Of a stretch of DNA of 64,000 nt, positions 1 to 13,200 are shown piece by piece. Each line of letters begins with the position of its first letter. Positions within the stretch are counted from its first letter, which is position 1. The stretch is from Solea solea (taxonomy: Eukaryota; Chordata; Actinopteri; Pleuronectiformes; Soleidae). Location: assembly GCF_958295425.1 (NCBI RefSeq), contig NC_081145.1, positions 24,461,389 to 24,525,388 of the forward strand, in the 5' to 3' direction. Both the position numbers and the translations under genes were made by a program. The notes under the pieces are model-generated. The model searched no databases and was not told the DNA's origin. It saw nothing but the letters and a program-made list of their open reading frames with translations.

Positions 1-153
1 CAGGAAAGTGTTTCTCATAGGCAAATTTTAATGTAAATTGTCGGAGGACTCCGGCCTGCGACTGAAGAGTTGTTTGTGCTGTAAAAGCTTTTCTGTCCTC
101 ATCACCTGCTCTGAGCTGCCTGTTCTGGAGCGGCCCGTTTTCCAGATGCTGCC

Positions 154-261
154 ATGCCCATCATCAGCAATGCCAACCATGATTTCAGCAACCTCTCTGT
201 CAGTGATGACAGCAGTCTTGACCGCATCTTCACTGAAATCCCCGAAACAGAGACGATCAAG
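154..261 (+). CDS. kcng4: kcng4 coding exon 1 (residues 1-36)
   Basis: Encodes MPIISNANHD to ETETIK. The start at 154 has G at -3, and an in-frame TGA at 112-114 lies upstream with no ATG between, which fixes the start if the leader is contiguous. Another ATG at 146 is out of frame and opens a reading frame to 271 that overlaps the true start, so it could dampen translation. The donor AAG|GTATGA at 262 is required, because reading through gives Val then a stop. The exon ends in phase 0. Confidence 0.87.
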
Positions 262-3200
262 GTATGACTAAAATGATCAGAAATGTGATAATGAAAGAAT
301 TGAGATGGAAAAAAACAAACTCAGATGCTGATGATTGTCGTGTTTCACTCTCCAGGGTGTTTACTACCAAAGGGCTCAGTTCATCCGGCGACCAGAGGAC
401 CTGGTGTCCATTGACCACGCCCTGCTCGCAGTGATTAACGTTGGGGGGAACAGATACACCTTCCCTTGGAGCACACTGGAACAATTCCCTCTCACCAGAC
501 TCGGCCGACTCTGTGGCTGCCGGTCGCCCGAGGACATCGCCGATGTCTGCGACGACTATGATGAGGCGCGCAAGGAGTTCTTCTTCGACCGCTCGCCGTC
601 TGCCTTCAGGGTCATCCTCAACTTCCTGGCTGCGGGGAAACTGCGTCTGTTGCGAGAGATGTGTGTCCTCTCCCTGCACGACGAACTGACCTACTGGGGT
701 GTGGAGATGGCGTACATGGAGCGCTGCTGCAAGAGGAAGATGTACACGCGCATCGAGGAGGTGCACGAGCTGGAGCGGCGCGAGGAGGAGCGCAGGCACA
801 GGAACGCCATGCAGCGCGTGCCGGTGGAGGAAACCAAATACCGTAAGGTGATGAACTGGCTGAGAGATACGGTGGAGAATCCACAATCTGGCATACCGGG
901 GAAGATCTTTGCTTTCTTGTCAGTGATCATGGTGGCAGTGACTGTTGTCAGCTTGTGTATCAGCACCATGCCAGACCTCAGAGAGGAGGAAAACAGGGTG
1001 AGTGAGCCAGAGTGTGCACTCAGTTCATTCCTGCTCAAATACACAGTGATAATTAAGTAATAGCCGCTCATAACGTCTTAAAGGCGTTACCGTATGTCCA
1101 ACTCTTTTCCTGGAAACCTCATTTTATTACCAGGGTCCACAGAGCAAGGATTGTGCTTTATTCTTCTTTTACTCATTTCAGATTGAGGCTGATGTTGTAT
1201 AGCTGCTAAATTGGGCTTCAAAATTCATGGATAAAAACTTCCTTTGGTCCCACTGCATGTCCTGTCCTCTCCTCTGTGCTTACCTACAGTAAGCAGTACG
1301 GGCGGGATAATGAATCCCAAGTTGCTCACTGAGGCCTGTCCACTATGTGTCAGATAACACTGTGGGAATAATGAAGCGGGCTTACTAAAAGGCACGCGCA
1401 CGCATATAAATGCAAATGTGCACGCGAGAGCAGACACGCTTACAGCTGCACAAATTTGCCGAGTGCACTGGCAGCCACATGCCACAAAAAACACATTCCC
1501 TGCAACTGTTACGGCTCCCTGACATTTACACACGTTCACGCTCACGTTTCACTGCAGCGTGTCCTCTGCTTAGATATCAACTGTTTTCTGCAACGTAAAT
1601 GAATTTAAAATAAAGTCTCTCCAGCAGGCAAAGATTGTATCCTCTGTATTTTCACCCAACGTCGCATTTCTCCTATTCCCTGCACCAGAAAAAAAGTTTG
1701 CCCATCTTTTCCCAAGGTGACCTTATACAGGAATTAGTATGTATACTGTGTATGGGGTCTTGTATGTGCGCTGCAAGGAAAACTCAACACTCTTGTTCAG
1801 CAGAGGCTCCTCGACAAGTCATCAACCGCAGCCCCGCGTATTGATTTAGATATGAACTGTCCCACGCAGCCAAAGGATCAAGTGCAGGAGGCTGTGATAG
1901 TGTAGAATTTAGGGAGATGGAGGAGAGCACTGGCTGCAGAATGCTTGATGAGTTCCAAAGGCTTAAGAGAGGATTTTGAAAGGCCTGCCAGGAGGAGGAG
2001 GCCGGTCCTCAGTGACACCAGGGACACAGATGTTCAGGAATACACAATCACTGCATCTGATTCTGTGTGAGTGGTTTCTTGGATCGGTCTCTTTTATAAC
2101 ACACGATGAGGACAAATCTGTAAGAATTAGCCTTGAGGAAAGAAAAACCCATCGTGGAATCAGATACTTGTTTCCCGAGCGCCGACAGCAAAAGAATCTT
2201 ATAGAGGAAAGAATCACAAGAAGTGCATATTCAGTGTGTTGCTGAACACACTGGTGAGGATCATATCGCTCATTACACATTTCTAAAAAGAATAGATGAA
2301 ACTGAGCTTCCCTTGATTGTAATTCGTCTAGGTAAACACGGTGATAAAGAAAAGTGAAGCTCCATGGGAGAAATCAAGGTGTACCTCACGGGTCTACCTA
2401 AGGCTTCTTCCACTTTTGCTTAAAAGGGAATAAATTATGCTCTGGGGGGTTTAGATTGAGATTTCTAACTATTTACACCTATGTCTCGCCTGCCTGAATG
2501 GTCATTGGACATCATCATTTTCCTGGTGTGTTAATACTTGCGATACACAGTAGTATAGCTTTAGCTTTAATTATCCTATTTCTCCTTTCCTTTCTCCATG
2601 TTGCTCACTCAGCTTAGTACACATTGGCACACACCATTATTACTATTATTGATTTATTTGTGACTTCAGAAAAAGTTTTGTGAAACATTTCATTTTTCAC
2701 GGCGTATGTTTTTCTCTCTGCCTTCGGCGGATTTCGTGGGTGCTAATGAAAACACGGATATATAGCAGCTTGTTGTGCGGTTGTGTCCGACATCTTATTT
2801 CCCTTGTCAGGACAATGTAAATCCCGAGGACCGTCTCCAGCCTCCGCGCTTGTTTACCTGCCATTGTGACTCCCCACCATCCACCGTCATTACTGAACAT
2901 AACTGCCCGGTGCTTTTAGAGGAATGAAGATAAAGCGAGCAGAAGTTAAGTGGCTGAAGAGGAACCGTAACAGCTGGATAATGGTGGACAGAGGTGAAGA
3001 GAGTGTAACTGTGGCATTTAGTCAAAGAGAGGGGAATGTCCTGATTGATGGTCTAAAAGTTTGAATCGATGGAGCTCACAGACCAAATGTAGGAGCCGGA
3101 CAGAAAAACAATACTCGACTCAAACTAAACAAAAGCAACAGGGATAACGGGTTAAAGTTTACTACATAGCTACATAAGCTACCAGGTTAATTACAGTTAG

Positions 3201-6200
3201 ATTACTGGACTACCCTTAAATTAAAAAATCTAAAATCCAGTTAAACTATCGTTTTTCTTCTTAACCCTTTGTTGCCTTGTCACCGTTTTTGACGTTTACG
3301 TCGTGCTTTTTCGTTATATACATGCACCTAACATGCTTTCCACATAGAATACAATCACTAACTAACTGAAGACAATAACCAGGCTGATGTGTTTACAGTA
3401 ACTCCTCACAAGGCTGTAAGGGCATTTGAATTCTTCAGTAACGCAGCCAATGTTTGCTGTTAAGGACATTTTGAAGCCCGTTCCTCCAAGCTTTTTGATT
3501 GCATGGCCCATTGGAAAGAGTTTGGCCGCTCTCTCTGAAAGTAAACAAAATCCATTTACAGTGTCCATGTTTCTTTATTATTGTACCTGCATGCCTCAAA
3601 AGTTTTACTATCATCTGCTGTTCAGGTGCTGAATTGAATCCTGAATGCCGTGTCCAGCGAGCTTGGACTCTTGTCATCTTTAATTTACACGGCGCCGCCG
3701 TTTGTCTCTGTCTCTGGTCTGCTTCGTGCTGTACAGTGAGCCAAAATTTCCCCCTCGTTCCACTCATCATTCGTCCTGCCTCTGTCTGGGCAAGGCGTGT
3801 GAAAGGAGAGATAAAGTAAGGGGAAGATGGAGGCAGAGGAGGGCAAACACAGGGTAGGTCTGAGAGAGCAGCAGCAGAATGAATTGAAAAGAGATGAGAG
3901 TGACATTCTAGTGGACAGAAGGCGAGAGGTAAACACTCGAGTTGGGCAATGTGTATTAAAAGGTCATTTGTCTTGCAGTGTTCATTGTTCTTGGGGAGTC
4001 TATTGGTTTGCTTAGGCTGTGCAGGGAACGTGGTGTTGAGCATTACTTTGCAGGTGGTGCGTCAAAGCAGCTGTGACTAATTAACTTGATGACAGGCCTA
4101 AATTAAACTTGACTGTTGTCAGTTTGTGTGCTGCCTGCACTGCACACCATTGTCTTGTGAGCGATAATATGCAAGAGAAAAACTGCTGCTCTGGAACACC
4201 GAACTGTGAGTGTTTGTGCACTTCCTACTGTTTCAGTTCAGCCTGTTGTACTTTCTGAGTTTCCTATGTTTTCCTGCTCCTGTTCCCCTGGTCCTGTGTG
4301 AAGGTATTGTTCTGGTTATGTTTGACTTTTTACCATCCACCCTCCTGCTTTAGATTCATTTGCCTTTTTGGTCATTTGTTTTATTGAAGTCTGCATTTGG
4401 GTCCTCAATCTTTGCAAAGGTTTTGCGCGTGTAATAGAATAAATAGAATAATCCAACCAACACAGAGGAACACTGGGGAACACAGAGACTATATACTGTC
4501 GGTATAACTAGCAAGAGTCAATGCAAAGATGCACGTAGATGGTTTTTTCATGATGGTCTCAAGAAGACTGGAAATTCACGTTGTTCTCTTCAGCCGCTTG
4601 ACTTGAAGTATTTGAACTCCCATAGTCCCATAGAACAGACCATAGTCCAACTAAGACAGGTAATTGGACTACTTGTGTAAACAAATTGGAGAAAATCCAT
4701 TTATTGTCTGACTATAATCCTGTTGACCTTTACGTCACAGAAAAACAAACAGTGACCGGTGAGATCCAAACATTACAACATTACACTCTGTGAAAGTGAA
4801 AGTGTAATGTTTGTTCTTTTCCAGCAACAGTACCACACTTTATATACATCATCTCCTTCTACTTCCAGTCAAAGACCAGGCAGGAAAATCTGGCTGTGAG
4901 GTTCCTCCACATCCCAATGTTGTAGTAGAAATGAAGGACTGTTGCTTTTCACCCCAATCAAGTGAGGCTGGCTGAAGAAGGACAAGGAGTGAGGAAGATG
5001 TACTATCTGGTCACTTCTTTTTCACTGATTCAAGCTGTTGATTGCACTGTTGTTGGTTAGCTCTAGGTTTAGCACTTGTTGGCTGTGTTTACTTGCAAAT
5101 AGTGTGACTTTTTTGGATTTGAATTTGTTGGGAATAAGAAACTTGTGTGATATAAAAGTTGCCGTTTGTGAAATACTGAAATAGCTCTATATTCTGACAT
5201 TTATCGACAGTGATTACTGCTCCTTCGTGTGGATGGTGTTTGAAGAGGCTTCTCTACTCTTGTTTGTAAAAACTCTTCATGTATAACACAGTGAGATTTT
5301 ATTTTGTTGCCAGGCTCAAGGTTAAACTTTGTAGCTGGAGTGTTTCTGCGCCTGCTGCTTTTGTCTCCTGCAGGTTTTCACACTCACTGCTGTTGGTTAG
5401 TGAAGTGAGGTTACATTTTTCCAATGAAATGTTTTGGAAAAACAAGCAAATAGCCATGACAACTATCTGCTTTTGGTAAGATAATCACTTTGACTCTTGC
5501 AGTGACAGCTTTCACTAAACTGCTTATTTGCTGCTGGATGTGCCTGATAATCTTCACCTTTTATAATCAACATTATATATATATATATTAAGACATCTCT
5601 GTTTTTGTGTTTAAAAAAAACAAAAAAACCCTGTTAGTTTTTACTGTGACCGCTGTCTTATCCCTGGAGTGACTCCAATCATCTCCCTGTGTCCAACGTC
5701 TGGACGGACGGATAACAGCAGTGTTTGGATTAGAATAGGTCACATGCACATTTTTCACCTCTCTCTGGAAAACATCAGTCTCAGCACACGCTGATAACCT
5801 GAGTCTGAGTTTACATTTGTCGCTGTTCAAATGCCACCACAGGCTTTCACTGCACATACTGTATGTCTGAGTAAAACTTTGCATAAAAAAGCATCACATT
5901 GACATTTTTGCTGCAATTGCTAAACTCTCATGAGTGTCGCTTATTTGGATTGCTGGACTCTTTCCAGGCACCTTCACCAGATTGGCTTTTCTTCTCTGAA
6001 AGCAGTAATTATCTTCCTCCTGGGCAGTAATTAAAGTGACCGTTTTATGTCCTTAATTCTAAAATTTGAGTGTGATTCGCTCCTCAATATTTACGTCTAA
6101 GGGCGTTGGACACAAGACTGCGTGACATGTAAACTGATTGATTATCCACTTGTTCTCAAGCAGGGAGTCGTCAATAATCGTAACAAATCACAGAATGTCA

Positions 6201-9200
6201 TGAAACTGAACTTGAATGAATAAATCGATAGACAGTTAGCCCTCTTTTAGCTAACTGCATTACGATGCTGGATTACGGGATTGGGTTAAATGAAGCTGTA
6301 GTTGTGGGAACAGAGTTAGCAATCACCTTTCTGCATGTTACTTGATATCCATTGTAGAATGAGTGTGTTTGGCTGCCAAATGAGTCTGAAAATGAGATTA
6401 AATCAGGTGCAGTTCAGCGCAGAATTACATTACGTGACTTAACAAAGCCTGTTTGCAGATCTGCTCCCTCCCTCTCTGTCTGAGCCGTGGTTTTGGCATG
6501 GTATTCAACATTTTGGACTGTTTTTAAAGTGCAATCTCAGCCTTGCAAAAATATCAGGAAACCATAACCACCCTTGTAAGTACATTATATAACAGAGCGC
6601 TAAGGCCTCCGATGTCTCATTCGATGTGTTGTTGCAAAGCCTTCATTTTTGTAGCCGGTTCATCTGCTACATTTAGAAGTGCTGGACCCAGTATATAAAT
6701 ATGCTGGGTTTAGATGAGTTTAATGTGTTGATGCATCAAGTGGCAACATGGACGTTAATGGCTAGAAATGCTAATGCTGTTTTTTTTAGAAATCAGTGCA
6801 GCCGATAAATTATGTTGAATTTTCAGTTTTATAATAACAAAATAATTCATACTATTGCTTCCATTAAATTCATATTTATTGACCAACACTTACGGCCTGT
6901 CTCCACAACACTTTAAAATTTTATAAACTAACTATGAAGCAGGAAATCAATAAAATTTAACTTTGTTAAATAAACTTTTGAATGAAAACGTTTTCATTCA
7001 TCAAGTTTAGTGGCAGAATACGTTCAGTTAAAGGCGACGGTCCAGGTTCACTTCCAAAGAAAGCTCTTGTGGACATAATGTGGATAATATAACTTGTTTG
7101 TTTTCTACATGTGATCATGATCAGACTTGTATTTTTCACAGTCCTACACCCCTTCAGACAATTGACCTCCAGCCATGTAAGTGGGCACCTCCAATTGTAT
7201 ATATGCCAGTTTTTAAAAAATGCTTGTGTACCCCCAACATCAATTTGCCTACCCCTGGGGCTACATGTACCCTAGTTTGGGAATCACTATATTAGTGCAT
7301 TCCAATTGTAAGCCTTAACCACATAATATTTTGTTTGAGTAAGTAATAAGTATTGTCCATACTCTAACAGGAGATGGAAAACACCATCAGTCTCAATTTG
7401 TGTGTGTGTGTGTGCATGTATTGATATTTATTACTTTGTAAGGACCAAATAAGTCAAATTTTAAGTAAAAAAAATTTCTGGGCCCCACAAATTGAAAGGG
7501 CTTTTTTGGGGTTAAGACCTGGTTTTAGGTTAGGATGAAGTTAGGGTTAACCCTTTAACACCAAAACCTCAAAATGTCTGTCTGGACATTTTTTTTTTCT
7601 TATTATTTTAACCATAAAAGGGCCAGAAAATGTTCTGTGACTAAATGCTTTTGCATTTTTCCAGGATAACTTCCAATATCTGGCAGTTATTTACAATTTA
7701 CTGCATGTTAAAATACTGTATTAACATTTTTATTGAGAGAAAAAAACACTGCAGATGTACACAAACACCAGATTTTGCATGTTAAATATGGAATTTGACT
7801 AACACAACACATGTGAATTGACATGTGTTTGAGTCTTTGTCTCGATGTTCATAAAGAGGGCCAAAAAATGGAAACTATGTACAGGCATTTCTCTAACTCG
7901 CTCCTCTCTGGTGTGAAAGATGCTGATTCACCGGCTTCCTGTGACGGCACAAGTGAAATCACCGTAATAAACACACATTGGCTTTGACGTGCAACTTTCA
8001 GAAAGAAAGAAGCTTCCAGAAGCTTTTCGATAGCACAAACCGTCGCATTATTACAGTAATGCAAAGTGTGCTTGAGCAAACGTCTGCGATGCACTCGTAA
8101 GTCTCTGTAATGTTATGGAATGGAATCATGGAAACCAGACTCTGTGTGTGTGTGTGTGTGTATATACTCTGTCTCTCCGTGAAGACAAAGCGCCGTCATC
8201 TATCATGAGCCTCATTTGTGTAGCAGCACAGACACAAAATTAAGAATGCGTTCTTCATGTGCCTCATTTTATCTTCCCCCCGCCATCCCCATAATTTAAT
8301 CCTCTGTAGAAAAAAAAAAAAATGATCATGAAGGCAGCATAAATAGACGTCAGTGTTCGTAAACTTTGTTGGCTTTGTTCACTCACAGTGACTATACGTC
8401 AAGCAAAGTAAATAAAAGTTTTGACAGGCCGGTTCACGGCGGGGGTTGAGGAAGCAAATAAGGATGAGGAAGGAGAACCAGAGACAATAAAGCAGGAGCA
8501 GAGAAGTAAAGAGATGATAAACCAAATGGGAAATTTACAACGTCATACACACGCGCAGACTGCAAATGCACTGTCAGAGAGATATGACAGTAACTTTAGC
8601 AGAGTGGAGATAACGGTGTTATACACAACAAAGACAAACACATAAGCGTGTGTGTGTGTGTGTGTCCTTTTAAAGTGCAAGTACATTAATGTGCCATTTA
8701 GGACTGTATTGCAGAGATAATGTATCTCTCAGTCTTACACAATAAGGACTATGTGAATATGGTAATTGTCAAACCTTTGTGAAGTTTTGAAAGTATGTAT
8801 ATGTGTGTGTGTGTGTGACAATGCATTCACTTATAATTAGTGCATAATATAAGCCTCTCTTATATCTTTATGTCTGTGGGCTTGCCTGCACTCTTTCTGA
8901 CTGTATCAGCGCTGAGCAGATTCTATGCCTATTACGGTCCAATCTGGTTATGAGCTGTGTTCCTTCTGATGTGCTGCACGGCTGCCAAGTGGGATTAAAG
9001 AAGAGAAGAGAAGAGAAGAGAAGAGAAGAGAAGAGAGAGCAGCATCTGAGATGTTTATCCTGTTCATGCCAGGACAGTGGTTGCTCAGCATATAGTCCAG
9101 CACAGCGCAGAGGAGAGCTTGTTCGCTCTGGATATGTTTGCAGGGAGGACAGTGGGGGATAAACAATTCATAGTTTTTGAATAATGGAAAAGATGTTTTA

Positions 9201-10196
9201 AATATGAGTTTTTAAATGTTAATGACGTAAATGTCAAGCAGCAGATACTGCAACAAAAAAAGGGTTTTCATTGATACTTGACAAGTGCAGACTGGTCTGT
9301 GGGAAACATACATCATTTGTATTCCTAAAATAGCTTTTGTTTGGTGGAGCTCACTTGTTTACCCTTTTCACTTTTCAGTGTTTGGTCTCGAAATACACAC
9401 TGAAAACAAAAATAGACTCAATTTGGTTTGAAATGAGGCACAAAACAAGCAAGCCAAGTTCAGTCCACTGTGTTAGTAAAGACACTGCTGTCTCTTAAAG
9501 GCTAAAGAAATGAAGATTAGTAAAGGATGAACTGTTTTGTCATTTATGTTCCCCTAATTTAGCCAAATACACAGGCACAATAATGACGTTCAAAATGTTT
9601 AAAACTCAATTTTATGCCTCAGTGCTCACATTTCATATAGCATAGTGCTATTAGTTTGACGTTGACCTCCCTTTGACTAAGACGGAAAAGTTTCTCCCTA
9701 AAGGTCCAGTTTGTAAAATGTCGTTGAAATTATTTTAATTTAAGCATTTTTTTATTTTTTATTTTGTTTAATTTAATTTAATTTAATTTAATTTAATTTA
9801 ATTTAATTTAATTTATTTATTTTTTTTATTATTATTTTATTTTAAAAAATTTTGGTGTACATTCAATTGATTTTGAGTAGAGATGCTGGAAAGGAAGCTT
9901 GAGGTGAGGGATACTCAACTGCAACATAAGTGTTGCTATGTTTTGCGCACTGTACCTTTAAGGAGATGACAAATTGACACTAAATTGTGCAAATTGGAAA
10001 AACTTAGAAACTGGAGAAGTGAAAGCTGGTGGAATAAAGCCGGGGTGGACACCGCAAGAATTAAGGGGAGAAGAAACAGCTGTGCCTGTGTCTCTCTCTC
10101 GCGCTCCTTTGTCCAAATCAAATGAACTAATTGAATAAAGTGTGAAATGCTATGAGCTCCTTGAGCAGTGTGTCTCAGGCTGAAGAGACAGAGCTG

Positions 10197-10241
<45 letters not shown>

Positions 10242-13200
10242 CGACTTGACAGATGGAGAATAGAGACTTCTGGGGTATGAAGGGATCCCCGTGCCTCAGA
10301 TGTCGCCTCATCTTGTCCTCATCAGCTGATCTTGTAATCCCTCTCTCCTCTCTCCATCCCCTCCACACCATTTACCTAAACTCCCTTTCCATGTATTCCC
10401 TCCCTCTCGTCTCTCCTCTCTCTCCCCGCCGTCCCACTTTCATTTTTCTACATTAGGGGTGTTTGTGCGTGAACAAGCTGTTGGTCTTTGTTTGCGACGG
10501 ATCGCTTGGCAGCCTTTCATATGGAGATGAAACTGTTCAAGTTTGCTTTCACACTCGTGTCTGTGTGATGCTGCTCAGCTCAGTGGACAGGAAGTACTTA
10601 GAGTGGACAGAGTGGGTGACTCTTTTATTATGAAGGATGTACTGAATGGACAAAAGTATTTGGATGTATGACCATTACACCAACAGTATTCAAATACATA
10701 CACAGTACTTTTATATAGAGCTGTAACAGCTTCCACAGCTTCTTGGAAGACTTTCCCCAAGATGTTTCTATGGGAATTTGTGTCCATTCATTCTGTAGAG
10801 CATTTATGAGGTCAAGCCATGATGTTGGATGAGAAGACCTGGCTCTCAATCTCTGTTCCAGTTCATCCTAAAGGTGCTCAGTGGGTTCAGGTCAGGTTTT
10901 TGTGCGGGTTAGTCAAGTTCTTAAACCTTTATCTTTATAGTCCTTGCTTTAGGACCTTGTCCAAAATGTCCTGGTATGCTGAAGCGTTAAGATTGTCCTT
11001 CATTGGCAGAAAGGGATCTAGAGCCCAAAGCCTGATTGAAACACCTGAATACAATACTTATATGTATGTGTGTGGCCAAATGCTTTTGTCTATATAGTGT
11101 AGGAGCTATTGCAAATGCACAGGTGCAAACAGCTAATGCCCTGTCTTAACCGCTTGTGTGTGTGTGTGTGTTTGTGCATATATGTAGATATCAGGTTACA
11201 GCCTGATGATGGATGGAGGTGTTACATAATGCAAGGCATGACCTGTGAGTGCAGTATGTTCAACCACACCCCCTAATTGTTTCTATAGGTGTTTTTCCAC
11301 TCATGGATCACTCTCACGTGGATGGAGATGGATCACTACCTCATCCGTATACCGGGAACACGATTTGTTCTGTAGCGACTTCCTTTCTAGACAATTGATG
11401 GCAGGAATCTTAAATAAAACTAGGGTTGATCAACCTAACTAAGAGATTAGTCTGATTGATCTCTTCGTATGATTCTTCTTTTCTGATTGTTTCTCTTCCC
11501 ATTTCATCCCACCCTAACATATTAAGTCATAGTTTTCAACAACAAAATGAAAAATGGTTGTTAAACAATAGTGGGAACAGAAAATAAAATAAGTTTTAGG
11601 TTTCCGCTATTTAATAACGAGTGTATTAATAACAGGGAGATGTGAATAAAAACAGTGCAAACAGTGAATAATAGAAGAGATTTAGAAACCTTCCTCTTTC
11701 AGTGTGCTAGAAAAATACACCTCTACATTCCTCCACGAAGTACAAGGAGAAAAGACACCGTGTGTTACATGTTAATGGAAATCTGAATTCCTCCTTCCTG
11801 CCTCTGTTGCCTTCACCATTCATCTCTTCTTGTCCTCCTTTCACTTCTTCTTCTTCTTGAGAAGTTTTTAAAGTGAATGCAAGGTCAGCGACAGCAGCAT
11901 AGACTCAACAATGTTCACTGTAGTGCAAGGTCTGGTCATGGTCTGCTGCAAGGTGAACTTGATTGATGGGCTGAATCTTTTCTTTATTCCCCCATTCCCA
12001 AACCTGTGGGATTGCTGAATCATCATGAGGTGCAGTTTATTTAAAAAAGAACAAGAACAAATCTGATTGGGAGGGATGGGAAACCAAGGGAGAGATGAAG
12101 AAGCAGCTGTAGATCTTTGGGGAGTTCAAATAAAACACAAGAGGGTGCACGGCGAAGGATGATTTATGCAATTCACCCATTCTTGCAGGGTCCTTGAAAG
12201 TTTGTGAAAATAGTCCTTATTAGACGTGGGTCATTGAAAGGGCTTAAATTATGTACAAGAAAGATATTTAGGTAAATGTCTCCCACCACCGATGTGACAC
12301 CCCCTACTGGCCTACTATGTCAAGTTGTAATTACTAGCGGTGTTGTGGTCACGGTCCACTGTCTCTCTCTGCAGTTGCTGCCGATTCCAAGTTCCAAATG
12401 ACAAGATCTGTTGGAGAACCAAGACTGTGTTGCTTAAAATCCTCAGACAATCACTTGTCCAGATGCAGAGCATGGTGCAAATCTATAAAAGTGGACGCCA
12501 TCATGGGCGAAGTGGCTCTTCAAAGTTGAACCTCCCATCTTAAGCACTTTCGGTCCTTGAATTTGAGGGAATTGGTCCTGGAAACTTCTTAAAAATGTCC
12601 TTAAATTTGATGTAAACAAAGGTGTGGGAACCCTGACCTTCGCGTATGTCACATTTCTTACCAGTGTCAGAATGTTGGAGCTTTTTCGTACCTGAACCAA
12701 GTCATTCAACGCCAGCAAAGCTTTCTCTTTATTCAACAATAAAGAGACACATTTGCACTTCAAACCCACGATGCACTCGCTGTGTCACCTTGCTGTTAAA
12801 GCTTTTTCGCACCTCATAGATGGGAGTCTGTCAACAAGAATGTAGAACTGAAATGGTTTCAGGTGAAACAGCGAGGTGCAGTCAGCAGCACTAATTTAGT
12901 TTGGGGGTGATTTATGTTGTATGTTGAACAAAAACAAAGTTAAATTATGTGTATGTTACATCCATCAAGGAGCAGCTGTGTGTATACAGGGGCAGCACAT
13001 GGGGCTGAGGAAATATTTATCCCATCAAACTCCTGAAAACCCTTTTTTTTTTTAGTTGCAGAAATAACGTCTGGAACTTTTCGTTGGTGCTTCTTTGTGT
13101 TTTCTGTCGTACTCCAACCTGTTTGCAGCTGTCTCACCGTACTAGTGCAACGCCGCTGTTGCCTCCGTCTGTGCTGACATGAAACAAATCACTTCCTGTG

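Noticed and set aside
257..1071. Long minus-strand ORFs opposite kcng4 exon 2
   Set aside because: They are shadows of the GC-rich coding exon; the + frame gives an unmistakable T1 domain.
3435..4043. 202-codon minus-strand ORF
   Set aside because: No recognisable motif, no splice or start context, low-information composition within intron.
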